Source: Mucilaginibacter cryoferens
GTDB lineage: Bacteria; Bacteroidota; Bacteroidia; Sphingobacteriales; Sphingobacteriaceae
Direction of reading: 5' to 3'
DNA length: 64,000 nt
NCBI RefSeq assembly: GCF_014205845.1
Contig: NZ_JACHCR010000023.1
Location: forward strand, 60,636-124,635
The notes under the pieces were generated by a model that was not told the DNA's origin, did not search any database, and was given only the letters and a program-made list of their open reading frames with translations. A program made the translations under genes and the position numbers. Shown in pieces: positions 8,298-17,035 of the stretch (positions are counted from its first letter, which is position 1; each line of letters begins with the position of its first letter).

Positions 8298-9468
8298 TGC
8301 ACATTACGTATAGATTTAACCTGGTAGGCAACCCCTATTGACAACAGCAGTAACCCAGTAACTAATAATGCTGCCGGCAACGAAAAATGATGGGCTATAA
8401 ATCCCAAAATAGCTGGTCCGGCAAGCTGTCCGGCATAGCCCATGCTTCCGATCGCTGAAACAGCCTTTGAGCTGGTCACGTTTTTTATGCGCCGGCAGCG
8501 GTGAAGAAAACAGGTACGATGTTAGCTGCGCCAACCCCAATAAGAACAAAACCTATAAGCACGGCAAAAAGCCAGGAAGCGAACACTACAAACATAAACC
8601 CGGCGAACGCGATAATACTTCCATAAATAACAATATTTTTGCCCTTAGTTTTAGAAACAATCCTGTCACCGAAAAGCCGCATCGTAGCCATTGCAATGGA
8701 AAAGCAAGCATACCCTACGCCTGCCATAGCTTTATCAACACCTTTGTCGTCTCTCAGAAAAACTGCGCTCCAATCTAAAACGGCACCCTCAGATAAAAAT
8801 GCTATAAAACACATCACACCAAGAAAAAGTACTGCGCCATTAAGCAGGCTGAATTTTTTATTTCCTTCGGCCTCAGTTAAATTGGTAAATTTTGAGGATA
8901 TTTCATGTTCAGTATTTTGGTCTATTAAGGAACTAAATTGTGTTAGGGTAATGGCAAGTAAACTAATTGAAATAACTCCTGCTGTTATGGAGGGGGCGAG
9001 GCCGGCCTTGATTAGAACACCTACAACAATTGGCCCACACAACCCTCCTACGCTAAATAGGCCATGCAATGACGACATGATAGGTTTGTCGGCCATATTT
9101 TGTACATGTATGCCGTGCGTGTTCATTGCAATGTCGATTGACCCTACGCCCGAACCGAATATAAACAGCATTCCCGCTATCTCAAACCAATTGTTTAACA
9201 AAAGCACGATAGGGAAGCTAACAGCTATCACTATAGATGAAACGATGATCACTATCCGTGTCCCTATTTTGTGAATAAGCCCACCTGTAAGAGGCATTGT
9301 TACTATGGCCCCCGCGCCTAAAAATAATAGAAGCAAACCTAAACTGCCATCATTTATTCTCAGCTTGTCCTTGACAAAAGGAACCATTGGCGCCCAGCTG
9401 GAAATGGCTAAACCGCAGACCAAAAAGATAGTTTTCGTGGCATTTTTTGCGCGTTTTAAATTGTTCAT
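8294..9468 (-). pseudogene. MFS transporter interrupted by a one-base deletion
   Basis: A 12-helix major facilitator gene read in two frames. The main frame covers helices 1-10 or so (family landmarks GGLIHKIGTRIVI, MNTHGIHVQ, FGDRIVSK) and stops at a TAA near 8485, right after FFTAAGA. The other frame then continues SSKAVSAIGSMGYAGQLAGPAILGFIAHHF to a stop shared with the DeoR start. Adding one C in the GGCGC near 8495 (minus strand) restores AAGRIKNVTSSKA, the expected conserved loop. This is therefore a true frameshift or a base-calling error, not two genes. I place the start at the ATG at 9468 (MNNLKRAK), because the longer frame beginning at 9504 would run through the operator. Substrate is probably a sugar or nucleoside. 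Confidence 0.85.
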
Positions 9469-9488
9469 TAGTTGGCATTGAAATTTAT

Positions 9489-9522
9489 TTGCAATATACT
9501 GCAAATTTGCATTTTATTGCAA
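9489..9522. promoter_or_regulatory. Doubled TTGCA-N6-TGCAA operator upstream of the transporter
   Basis: Two perfect copies of TTGCA-N6-TGCAA lie at 9489-9504 and 9507-9522, offset by 18 bp. They end about 20 bp before the preferred transporter start. The spacing and symmetry fit a dimeric repressor binding twice and blocking the promoter. The adjacent DeoR-type protein is the obvious candidate, by inference only. Confidence 0.7.
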
Positions 9523-9935
9523 ACTATTGAACTAATATCTAAAAAACACCGGTTAGTCCTGATTTGTAATACGGTGTTTCATATTTCCGGGATTTGTAAT
9601 CGCTGAATGCAATTACCTTTTGTAGATTACAAATTAGGAGTGTTCGGAAAATTTTATACATTCCAAAATATGCTTTTTTCGAGCCTTATTCACATTTTTA
9701 GTATGTAAATAACTGAAAATCTGATAATTAAGGCATCTATACATCATTAAAACACATTAAGTGAGAAACAAATGAAATTTGTTTAGAATAAAGATTTGGA
9801 TTAAACATCACCCAGCTTAAGTCATATAAAATATTTCAAATCATTTTTAATAAGCTTACTGCCAATTATACTAATGACCACCCATTTATTTGCTAGTATT
9901 GAACACGGTAATTCGCACATGACAGCCTAAGAATT
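9523..9935. other. Intergenic region with inverted repeats
   Basis: No gene is visible in these 413 bp. AAACACCG (about 9544-9551) pairs with CGGTGTTT (9572-9579). GATTTGTAAT occurs directly at 9561 and 9591, and its inverse ATTACAAAT at about 9626, making a second stem of about 10 bp. The remainder is AT-rich and holds only short open frames. The divergent promoters for the transporter and downstream genes must lie here. Confidence 0.5.
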
Positions 9936-10169
9936 GTGCTACCGGTTAATATCAATTACGATGATAATGTGATGGATAATGGAGCATTTAAACATGATGC
10001 CGACCGGGAGCTTGACTTGCTGATCAAGGGATTAACAGTTGACCTTAAAGGAACGTTATATTTTGACACAAATAAGGGTACCAAAATCCGGATCAAGTTT
10101 ATGCATGATCTTCTAAATTTAATATTAAATCAATTTATTGAATTCAAAAACGGAATAGTCATAAAATAA
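9936..10169 (+). pseudogene. Possible C-terminal remnant of a sensor histidine kinase
   Basis: A 77-codon frame with a GTG start and no convincing leader. The segment VMDNG followed by ELDLLIKGLTVDLKGTLYFDTNKGTKIRIKF resembles the end of a HisKA_2-linked ATPase domain, where a D-x-G box is followed by 'L-I-x-x-L-x-x-x-L-x-G-x-x-x-x-x-x-x-x-G-T-x-x-x-I-x-F'. The catalytic N box and the rest of the kinase are missing, so it cannot be active as a kinase. It could also be a small stand-alone protein. Confidence is low. Confidence 0.4.
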
Positions 10170-10700
10170 ATGAATGTAGTCATCTATATATTTTAAAACA
10201 TCTGAAACACAGGCAATGACATTATTCTGAAGCTATGGCTGGATATGACTTTGTCTTTTGAAATACTTAATAGCATGTTGTCTTTTGTCCGATCAGTATA
10301 TAAAGATAAGGACAGCTCTATTGTTTCTGGTACTGATCTGCATCTCTCCGTAATTATTTTGCCAATGATTACCAAAGTACATATGTGTATCTTAAAATAT
10401 GAGGACCGCTTACCTTTAGCGAGCGCTGTGGAGAAGGATCTGGCTAATGTAAGTCCCCCTCGGAGTTTTGTTAATTAATTATAAAGAAAATAAAAATAGT
10501 CAATATTAATTAAATTACAAATGAGGAAATAATTACCCATAATGAGGATTTTTTATACCTATTGAAAAGGATAGAGGAATGTTTTAGTTGCCCAAGAAAA
10601 GCCAACTCGTTTTAGGAGGATTTATATTAATATAAGTCATTTAGCATAGGCGAGCTAGGAGTTGCATCATAATTGCTATACCCCCACCAAATAATGATTT
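10170..10700. other. Intergenic region, no supported gene
   Basis: About 530 AT-rich bases before the glycosyl-1-phosphate transferase gene. One 77-codon plus-strand frame (10245-10478) has no recognisable domain and no good leader, so I do not call it. Immediately before the downstream gene the sequence is a plain A/T-rich leader. Confidence 0.5.
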
Positions 10701-12092
10701 ATGATTGAACAGTATAACAAGGTTAACAGGGTGGCAAATGTATTGGTTGATTACCTGTTGTTAAATTCATCTTTGATAGTAGTCTATAATTTTTTACATC
10801 ATAGTTATTTTCAATGGTTAACGGATAGATCATGTTTGAATGCGGTTGTGATCTTTAACTTATTATGGTTATTCGCAGCAAATCTGATTGGCTTATACCG
10901 GCTTCATCTTGAGGGGCATATTGTGGCCAAGGCTATAAAAACTTACCTGTTATATGTGGCTTTGGTATGGTACATCATGTTGTTTGTAAGTCACATAGAG
11001 ACGTACTACATCAGCAAAGAGTTTCTGTTATTGTCCCTGGCTTTATTTGCATCATTACTGATTATTTGGAAGGTGTTTTATGTAAAAACGGTTAAATACT
11101 CTACTGTTTTACACGGACCGTTAAAAAAGGCGGTGATTCTCGGAGAAGGTGTTACGGGTACCGAACTATTTCAGCGATTCAAAAACAACTTGCTTGGTTA
11201 TGAGCTCCTTGGTTTATTCGGAGACAAACCCTTAGCGACGACAGCTTGTGATTTTCATCTTGGAAATATCAGTGCTTGTATGAAATATGTTGTTGAAAAT
11301 AAGATTGACGAAATATTTTGCGCTTTGCCATTCTCTCAACAAACCACTATAGAACGGCTGATTAAACAGTCCGATAAAAATTTGGTGAGATTTAAATTGA
11401 TCCCCGAACATTTTGATTATTTTCAGGGTGAGTTACGTGCAAGGAACCTCAGCAAAGCCGATGTTTTTTCCATTCGAAAAGAACCTTTGGAAAATATAGT
11501 TAACCGCATTTTAAAAAGGGCTTTTGATATCGGTTTTTCTTTGTTGGTCATTGTGTTGATATTAAGTTGGTTATATCCTATCTTATATATTCTTATTAAA
11601 GGAGAATCGCGGGGGCCAGTTTATTTTGTACAACCCCGGTCCGGGAAAGATAATACGACTTTTAATTGTTATAAATTCAGGAGTATGTACGTAAACAAAG
11701 ATGCGGATAGTTTGCAGGCCCGGAGGGGGGACTCTAGGATTACCAGAATTGGCCGATTCCTAAGAAGGACGAGCCTGGACGAAATGCCTCAGTTTTTTAA
11801 TGTATTATTAGGCGATATGTCTGTCGTCGGTCCAAGACCACATATGCTTAGTCACACAGAAGAGTACGCTAATTTGATTGATCATTTTATGGTCAGGCAT
11901 TTTATAAAGCCAGGTATTACCGGCTGGGCTCAGGTCAACGGTCTCCGGGGAGAAACCCAGACATTGGATGATATGCGTGCACGAGTTGAAGCGGATATGT
12001 GGTATATGGAAAATTGGAGTTTTACCTTGGATCTGAAAATTATCTTTTTTACCTTTTTCAGAACTCTTAAAGGAGATAAGTATGCTTTTTAA
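10701..12092 (+). CDS. Undecaprenyl-phosphate sugar phosphotransferase (WcaJ-like)
   Basis: A 463-residue polyisoprenyl-phosphate hexose-1-phosphate transferase that starts exopolysaccharide or glycan synthesis by moving a sugar phosphate, usually glucose, onto undecaprenyl phosphate at the inner membrane. The N-terminus has four to five membrane helices, then a CoA-binding-like Rossmann region (KKAVILGEGVTGTELF). The C-terminal catalytic sugar-transferase domain starts at KRAFDIGFSLLVIVL and includes FNCYKFRSM, RTSLDEMPQF, MSVVGPRPH and PGITGWAQVNG, all conserved. Full length. No other glycan genes follow, so it is an isolated gene here. A small remnant gene follows after 3 bp. Confidence 0.93.
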   Translation: MIEQYNKVNRVANVLVDYLLLNSSLIVVYNFLHHSYFQWLTDRSCLNAVVIFNLLWLFAANLIGLYRLHLEGHIVAKAIKTYLLYVALVWYIMLFVSHIETYYISKEFLLLSLALFASLLIIWKVFYVKTVKYSTVLHGPLKKAVILGEGVTGTELFQRFKNNLLGYELLGLFGDKPLATTACDFHLGNISACMKYVVENKIDEIFCALPFSQQTTIERLIKQSDKNLVRFKLIPEHFDYFQGELRARNLSKADVFSIRKEPLENIVNRILKRAFDIGFSLLVIVLILSWLYPILYILIKGESRGPVYFVQPRSGKDNTTFNCYKFRSMYVNKDADSLQARRGDSRITRIGRFLRRTSLDEMPQFFNVLLGDMSVVGPRPHMLSHTEEYANLIDHFMVRHFIKPGITGWAQVNGLRGETQTLDDMRARVEADMWYMENWSFTLDLKIIFFTFFRTLKGDKYAF

Positions 12093-12094
12093 TC

Positions 12095-12340
12095 GTGGTC
12101 TGCCGGGGACTCCGGAGGTATAAGAAGACCTTGAATGCAGAAGGCGCACCATCAGGAATGTCATTAGGTATTAAGACTAAACAAAAAACTTTTGACGGAA
12201 CGGTAAATGTCGATATTAAGACAGGTTTGATCACAGAGGGGAAGTTTCAGACGGAAACAATTTTAGATTTAGCCCTGAACGGTGAGGCATCAGAAAGAAA
12301 AAGTTATTCGATAACTAACATTTCCAATACTCAGAAATAA
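12095..12340 (+). pseudogene. Small frame resembling the C-terminus of a DUF6263-like exported protein
   Basis: The readable part is SLGIKTKQKTFDGTVNVDIKTGLI and onward, ending ITNISNTQK. A short strand series with 'G-T-x-x-x-D-x-K-T-G-L-I' is reminiscent of the last repeat of DUF6263-type secreted proteins. There is no signal peptide and the first 20 codons look random. A likelier start is the ATG at 12159. I read it as a C-terminal leftover. Confidence is low. Confidence 0.3.
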
Positions 12341-12378
12341 AACAAAGTATTTCTTAAATTGTAAACATACCGGTTGAT

Positions 12379-12413
12379 AATAAATGGGCGGGTTAAACAC
12401 CAGCTCATTTATT
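12379..12413. terminator. Candidate terminator hairpin
   Basis: AATAAATGGGC (12379-12389) pairs with GCTCATTTATT (12403-12413) with one mismatch and a 13-nt loop. It lies about 40 bp after the last stop codon of the transferase unit. There is no clean T-run after it, so support is moderate. Confidence 0.4.
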
Positions 12414-12703
12414 TGATTGGGAGGCACTGACAAATATCCTTTGAATGTTAGTGTACGGCTAATTTCTCATGTGACAGATTCAAGGTTTTAAAGATGTAGT
12501 ATTGCTAAATACTTATTTAAATCACTTGATTTTAACTAAAAACATTCAGTTTTTTAAAGCCTTAAATCGCCCAATTGCATTTTCGGGACAGATAGGGGCA
12601 ATTGCTTGACAGAATGCAAGTTACTAATTAACAATGATTAATACTTATTGGTAAATTTAATACAGAACTTAAATAGGTGAGTTCTTGAAAATTAATCAAT
12701 CAC
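12414..12703. other. Intergenic region, nothing recognised
   Basis: AT-rich, no open frame of interest. It presumably holds the promoter of the small secreted protein at 12704. Confidence 0.5.
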
Positions 12704-13015
12704 ATGAAAAAAATTACCTTAACGCTTTTGACATTCATTTGCACCGTTGCATTTTCTTATGCTAAGGCACCCGACAAATTGTCATTAAATAACTTGACTT
12801 CAACTAAAGTCGCCGAATCTTCCGGTAAATCATTATCTGTTGCCAGCTCATTAAAAGTGGATGCTCCTGCATCTTCAGGCCTGACGTTCGTTAAAATGAA
12901 GGTTGAAAATTGGGGGTATATTTTGGATCAGGATGATCATGTTATAGGATATTTTTCATGGGAAGAATCTGCAACGGGGTCAATGTTCAGACTTTTAACT
13001 TGCCAAGCGTTTTAA
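12704..13015 (+). CDS. Small secreted protein, unknown function
   Basis: A 103-residue protein with a clear signal peptide (MKKITLTLLTFICTVAFSYA, cleavage near residue 20). A Ser/Thr/Lys-rich stretch (residues 25-60) follows, then a short segment VKMKVENWGYILDQDDHVIGYF that may be one beta-hairpin repeat. I recognise no family. The end is abrupt and the DNA after the stop still looks gene-like for a short distance, so it may be a truncated form of a longer protein. It stands alone on the plus strand. Confidence 0.6.
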   Translation: MKKITLTLLTFICTVAFSYAKAPDKLSLNNLTSTKVAESSGKSLSVASSLKVDAPASSGLTFVKMKVENWGYILDQDDHVIGYFSWEESATGSMFRLLTCQAF

Positions 13016-13678
13016 ATTATCCGAAAAACGGTTCGCTATTTTTCCACTACGGGCTACTTAAAACAATGTTAAAAGAATCGAGTAGGAAATAAGGGATTAT
13101 TTCCCTTAATGTCCTCTCATAAATGCGGTTTTTAAACTTTTTTCAAAATTGCCTTTCATAAAAAACTGACTTTTTCGTAATTTTCAATCATTTTTTTCAT
13201 GTATTCTCCACGAAAAATCGGGTTATTTGGCGAGCCTAGTTATATGCCATGGCTAACTGGGCAATTGAAGATGGACGAAAAAAAGAAAAACCGCTTTTCA
13301 GAAGTATGGAAGAATTTCCACTTTAAATCGTCGTATTACATTAAGAAAGACGTTCACCAAAAATTGTGAATTTTCTGTATGGCTTTTATCCAGCGTATTA
13401 TATCAGTATTCCCATACTTCCATTAATCTCTTAATCCAAGGCTCGCATATTTAAATGCAATATGCCGATCAATCTTTTTGAGCGGAATATTGTTTTTTAA
13501 CCTGGTCATATAACCTCCAGATACTACTAATTCTTTTACGGAGGTTGTGCCCAAGCCATATTAATAGCGTAACAAGCAAACATTATTCTTGTGCTTTGCT
13601 TGTATTGTATATTACCTTTTAGTTAGGTTCCGGTAATGGCACCGTGAAATTTAAAATATATTCAATAAATAATATTGT
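13016..13678. other. Intergenic region with one small hairpin and a doubtful 41-codon frame
   Basis: TAAGGGA/TCCCTTA form a 7-bp stem at 13090-13108, possibly the end signal of the preceding gene. A 41-codon plus frame at 13244-13369 (MPWLTGQLKMDEKKKNRFSE and onward) is rich in Lys and Phe but has no supporting leader or family, so I leave it uncalled. Nothing else is seen. Confidence 0.4.
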
Positions 13679-14026
13679 ATGGAGACTTCAGAAATTGCAA
13701 TAAGGCTGGTAGAACTTTGCCGCAAAAATGAATTTGTGCAGGCAGAAAAAGAGCTTTATGCTTCAACTATCGTACATATAGAAACGGACGGTACAGCTTT
13801 TAAAGGGATTGACGATGTGCTACAAAAGGAAATAAATTTTTTAAAACAGCTTAAATTGCTGCCGGTAACTCAAGTCTCTGAACCACTTGTTGCTGGAAAC
13901 TATTTTACTATTCGTTTACAGATGCAATGCGATCATAACGAGCGTGGTAAAATTGATCTGGACGAATTGCTGGTGTATAAAGTTGCAAACGATAAAATAA
14001 TTAATCTAATATGTTACTCAGGTTAA
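13679..14026 (+). CDS. SnoaL/NTF2-like protein
   Basis: A 115-residue one-domain protein with the NTF2 cone-fold pattern: N-terminal helix (EIAIRLVELCRKNEFVQAEKELYA), the segment GIDDVLQKEINFL, then the beta strands NYFTIRLQMQC and ELLVYKVANDKIINLICY. Related proteins are small-molecule-binding or isomerase-like; no catalytic residues can be picked out. Single gene with its own leader. Confidence 0.75.
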   Translation: METSEIAIRLVELCRKNEFVQAEKELYASTIVHIETDGTAFKGIDDVLQKEINFLKQLKLLPVTQVSEPLVAGNYFTIRLQMQCDHNERGKIDLDELLVYKVANDKIINLICYSG

Positions 14027-14232
14027 AAATTGCACATAAATGATTACTAACTATTTATGTCGCCCACTCAAACATGTGAGTAAAATAGCCCTTCAAGGCC
14101 TAATATAAATTTACCACAAAGATGAATGCCGAAATGACCAGAAGTTAGTAATTTATTACAGCCGAAACATCGGTAGTTCAAAACGCAAGAAGTGGGTTGC
14201 AAAAAGACGATTACATCTGCATTTTTGCTGTT

Positions 14233-15108
14233 ATGCATATTTGTTTTGTAACTTATAACAAGGAAATAAATTTAACCACGGATGATCGTGCGGCAGCGGC
14301 TTGGCTTCAAGCAGCCGGCATAGCTGTTACCGCCGTCTGCTGGGAAGATGAAGGTGTTAGCTGGAATAGCTTTGATGCCGTTATTATCCGCTCCACCTGG
14401 AACTACTATTTAAGGATTAGAGAATTTAACGAGTGGCTGAATAAGCTTATTCAACTGGATTGTTTAGTGCTGAATCCTGTTTCGGTCATCAGGTTAAACC
14501 AAAATAAAAAGTACCTCGCTGATTTTTTTGAAACTGGGAAAAACATACCGGCATTTAAATACTTCGCCAAAAATTCAAGTGCAGATATTTCAAAGACCTT
14601 ACTGGAGAATCACTGGGATAAAGCGGTTATAAAACCTGCGGTTTCGGGCGGGGCGTATAATACCTGGATTGCTTCAGAAAGCACTGCCGTCAGTGATAGT
14701 GCCCGCCTTAATGAGCTGTTAAAAAACGGTGAATACATCGTTCAAAAATTTGTCAATGAAATTTTAACGGAAGGCGAAATCTCGTTGATTTTTTTCAATA
14801 AATTTTTTAGCCATGCTATCCTAAAAAAGCCTAAAACTGGTGACTTCAGGGTTCAGACAGATTATGGCGGCACATCTGTAGATTTTTATCCCGGCAAAAA
14901 AATTATTGCCGATGCCGCTGCTTTTCTATTGCATATCCGGGAACCATTACTTTACGCCAGGGTTGACGGCGTTATCATTAACAATGATTTTTATCTGATG
15001 GAACTTGAGTTAATAGAGCCCGCACTTTTTTTTACCAAGAACAACAACGCCCCGCAAAACTTTTACCGGGCAATTGTAGCTTTACTGAAAGCGGATGCCG
15101 CAATTTAA
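14233..15108 (+). CDS. ATP-grasp enzyme (glutathione synthase/RimK-like)
   Basis: A 291-residue protein using the ATG at 14233 (MHICFVTYN). The upstream extension to 14197 is not protein-like. The N-terminal domain has the Rossmann-like start and VIIRSTWNYYLR. The ATP-grasp core includes KAVIKPAVSGGAYNT (phosphate-binding loop), EYIVQKFVNEI and, near the C-terminus, RVDGVIINNDFYLMELELIEPALFF, where the Glu/Asn metal ligands lie. Such enzymes join a carboxylate to an amine with ATP, as in peptide-like bond formation; the substrate is unknown. It is followed after 75 bp by an isochorismatase-like gene on the same strand, with no obvious functional link. Confidence 0.85.
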   Translation: MHICFVTYNKEINLTTDDRAAAAWLQAAGIAVTAVCWEDEGVSWNSFDAVIIRSTWNYYLRIREFNEWLNKLIQLDCLVLNPVSVIRLNQNKKYLADFFETGKNIPAFKYFAKNSSADISKTLLENHWDKAVIKPAVSGGAYNTWIASESTAVSDSARLNELLKNGEYIVQKFVNEILTEGEISLIFFNKFFSHAILKKPKTGDFRVQTDYGGTSVDFYPGKKIIADAAAFLLHIREPLLYARVDGVIINNDFYLMELELIEPALFFTKNNNAPQNFYRAIVALLKADAAI

Positions 15109-15183
15109 TAAGCGATCCGCAAGAATCAGGTTGATGACCTTCTTAATGCCGTTTAATTTTGTCTCAGTTAAAAACACATCATT

Positions 15184-15732
15184 ATGACAGCATTTATAAT
15201 CATAGACGTTCAGAATGAATTCTCGGCAAAGGGTAAAAGACCGGTTCCGGATCATCCCTTAGTTATTGAAGTTATAAGGGCAAAAGTTGAACAAGCCCGT
15301 GAAAATGAAACTCCTATAGCATGGGTGAAACATTACAACCTGCCAACAGAATCTGTCGCGTTCGTTCCTGGTACCTGGGGCGCGGAATTTGTTGAAGGGT
15401 TCGGGCCTTTAACCAGTGCGAGCAACGAAAAATTGTTTGAAAAGAATGTTTACGGCGCATTTACAGGTACTGACATAGGTCCATGGTTAGCATCGTTATC
15501 CGTTGATAAAGTAGTGATCATGGGCTTCTACACACACGGATGTGTTTCGACGACCTCCCGGGAAGCTATTATGAAGGGCCTGGAAGTTTTCCTTGACCCC
15601 GAAACAACGGGAACATGTGCCATGGAACATCCGCTGCTTGGAACGCTGTCTGCCTCAGAAAACCGAAGGGCAGCACTACTCCAACTGGAAAATATGGGTG
15701 CGGTTATAGTTACCAGGCCAGTTACTATTTAA
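15184..15732 (+). CDS. Isochorismatase-family cysteine hydrolase
   Basis: A 182-residue hydrolase with the complete triad of the family: Asp8 in IIIDVQNEF, Lys87 in LFEKNVYGAF and the nucleophile Cys120 in YTHGCVSTTSREA. Likely reactions are hydrolysis of an amide or imide (nicotinamidase- or biuret-type). It is followed after 15 bp by a SemiSWEET gene, so the two are probably co-transcribed. Confidence 0.9.
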   Translation: MTAFIIIDVQNEFSAKGKRPVPDHPLVIEVIRAKVEQARENETPIAWVKHYNLPTESVAFVPGTWGAEFVEGFGPLTSASNEKLFEKNVYGAFTGTDIGPWLASLSVDKVVIMGFYTHGCVSTTSREAIMKGLEVFLDPETTGTCAMEHPLLGTLSASENRRAALLQLENMGAVIVTRPVTI

Positions 15733-15747
15733 GCTCAAAAATAAAAA

Positions 15748-15987
15748 GTGAGCGCAACTACCATTTTAGGCCTTTTAGCCGCCTGCGGAACAACGGTATC
15801 ATTTCTTCCGCAGGCAATAACGACAATTTATACTAAAAACACCTCCGGCATCTCTTTAGCAATGTATGTTCTTTTTGTTATAGGAACATTGTTGTGGCTT
15901 ATAGACGGGCTGATGATTGGGAGCATGCCGGTAATTATGGCTAATGCAATAACATTAGTTGTTGCCTCGGTTATACTTGTATTTTAA
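15748..15987 (+). CDS. SemiSWEET sugar transporter
   Basis: A 79-residue, three-helix protein starting at GTG. The family signature is SFLPQ (residues 18-22, PQ loop), and TKNTSGISLAMYVLF and LWLIDGLMIG match the second and third helices. SemiSWEETs dimerise to form a passive sugar channel in the inner membrane. It ends 22 bp from a convergent gene. Confidence 0.93.
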   Translation: MSATTILGLLAACGTTVSFLPQAITTIYTKNTSGISLAMYVLFVIGTLLWLIDGLMIGSMPVIMANAITLVVASVILVF

Positions 15988-16009
15988 ATAATATACAAGT
16001 AAGTTATTG

Positions 16010-16945
16010 TTATTGAATGTTATTCCTTCTAAAAAAGCTTGTTATAAGTGCTGCAATTTCGGCTGTATTTTTCTCAGTGACCGCCCAATGGCCACCATTT
16101 AATAAATGGATCTCTGCATTAGGCACATCCTGTAAATAGGCAATTGCACCGGGAATTGTAAAAAAGGTATCTTCTTTTCCCCAGGTTATTAAAACAGGTG
16201 GCTGATTGGCCTTTAAATACTGATGCCATAGCGGGTAGCTTTTAACATTGTTCCTATAATCATACCATAATTGCATAAATAATTCAAGCCTGCCGGGTTT
16301 CAGCATCACGGCTGCATCCATCATGCGCCTGTCAGGGTTAATAGCAGTGTCAAGTTTCCGTTGGTCGGCCGGTAATGTATTTGCCGACCGGTAATATTCA
16401 ATCCAGGCTTTTTCGTATTTGGCATTTTTTGTTCTCCAGTATTGCTGCAGCTCGCCATTGGGATCTTTAGCTTCCGGAAAACCGTCCATATAGGCATTGG
16501 CATTTTGTATAATCAATGCCCGGATATTTTCCGGATGTTTTAATGCTATTTTAAAACCCACCGGAGACCCATAATCCTGCATAAACAGACTGTACTTTTG
16601 AATCCTTAAACTTTCAATTAACTTGTAAACCGTATTACTGATAGTATCAAAGGTGAACGGATACGAATCAGGCGGTACGCCGGAATAGCCATGGCCGGGA
16701 TAGTCTGGCGCTATGAGGTAAAAATCCTTTTTTAACAGCTGCATCAGGCCCTGGTACATTACGGATGAACTCGGAAACCCGTGTAACAATACGATTGCCG
16801 GATGCTGCGGAATTCCCGCAGTTCTGTAAAATATTTTTATGCCATCTACAGTAGTCCAATGATAGGTAATATCGTCTGTTTGCGCAGCAACCTTAAGGCA
16901 AACTGCGGTGGTTAGCAAAAAAACGATAGTGATTTGTTTAAACAT
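16010..16945 (-). CDS. Exported alpha/beta hydrolase (epoxide hydrolase/haloalkane dehalogenase type)
   Basis: A 311-residue hydrolase with a signal peptide (residues 1-22). The oxyanion segment is HGFPSS (55-60). The nucleophile elbow is FMQDYGSP with Asp124, as in epoxide hydrolases and haloalkane dehalogenases rather than Ser-type esterases. The cap region follows and the catalytic His is in NGGHWAV near the C-terminus. The acidic partner is likely in WGKEDTFF. It would act in the periplasm. Substrate is unknown. Confidence 0.88.
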   Translation of the reverse strand: MFKQITIVFLLTTAVCLKVAAQTDDITYHWTTVDGIKIFYRTAGIPQHPAIVLLHGFPSSSVMYQGLMQLLKKDFYLIAPDYPGHGYSGVPPDSYPFTFDTISNTVYKLIESLRIQKYSLFMQDYGSPVGFKIALKHPENIRALIIQNANAYMDGFPEAKDPNGELQQYWRTKNAKYEKAWIEYYRSANTLPADQRKLDTAINPDRRMMDAAVMLKPGRLELFMQLWYDYRNNVKSYPLWHQYLKANQPPVLITWGKEDTFFTIPGAIAYLQDVPNAEIHLLNGGHWAVTEKNTAEIAALITSFFRRNNIQ

Positions 16946-17035
16946 ATGGTTGATTTTTGAACTTTAAACAAAAGTTGCCAATCAACCATATAGCCGCAAC
17001 CTGATTCTTGCTCAATTACAAAAAGAAACCATTAT

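Noticed and set aside
8480..8500. A-AAA-AAC slippery run at the MFS break as programmed frameshifting
   Set aside because: An in-frame TAA comes before the run, so ribosomes in the upstream frame never reach it.
10245..10478. 77-codon open frame
   Set aside because: No leader, no domain, and composition like the surrounding AT-rich DNA.
13244..13369. 41-codon plus frame as a small gene
   Set aside because: No start-site support and no recognisable feature; mentioned only under the intergenic entry.
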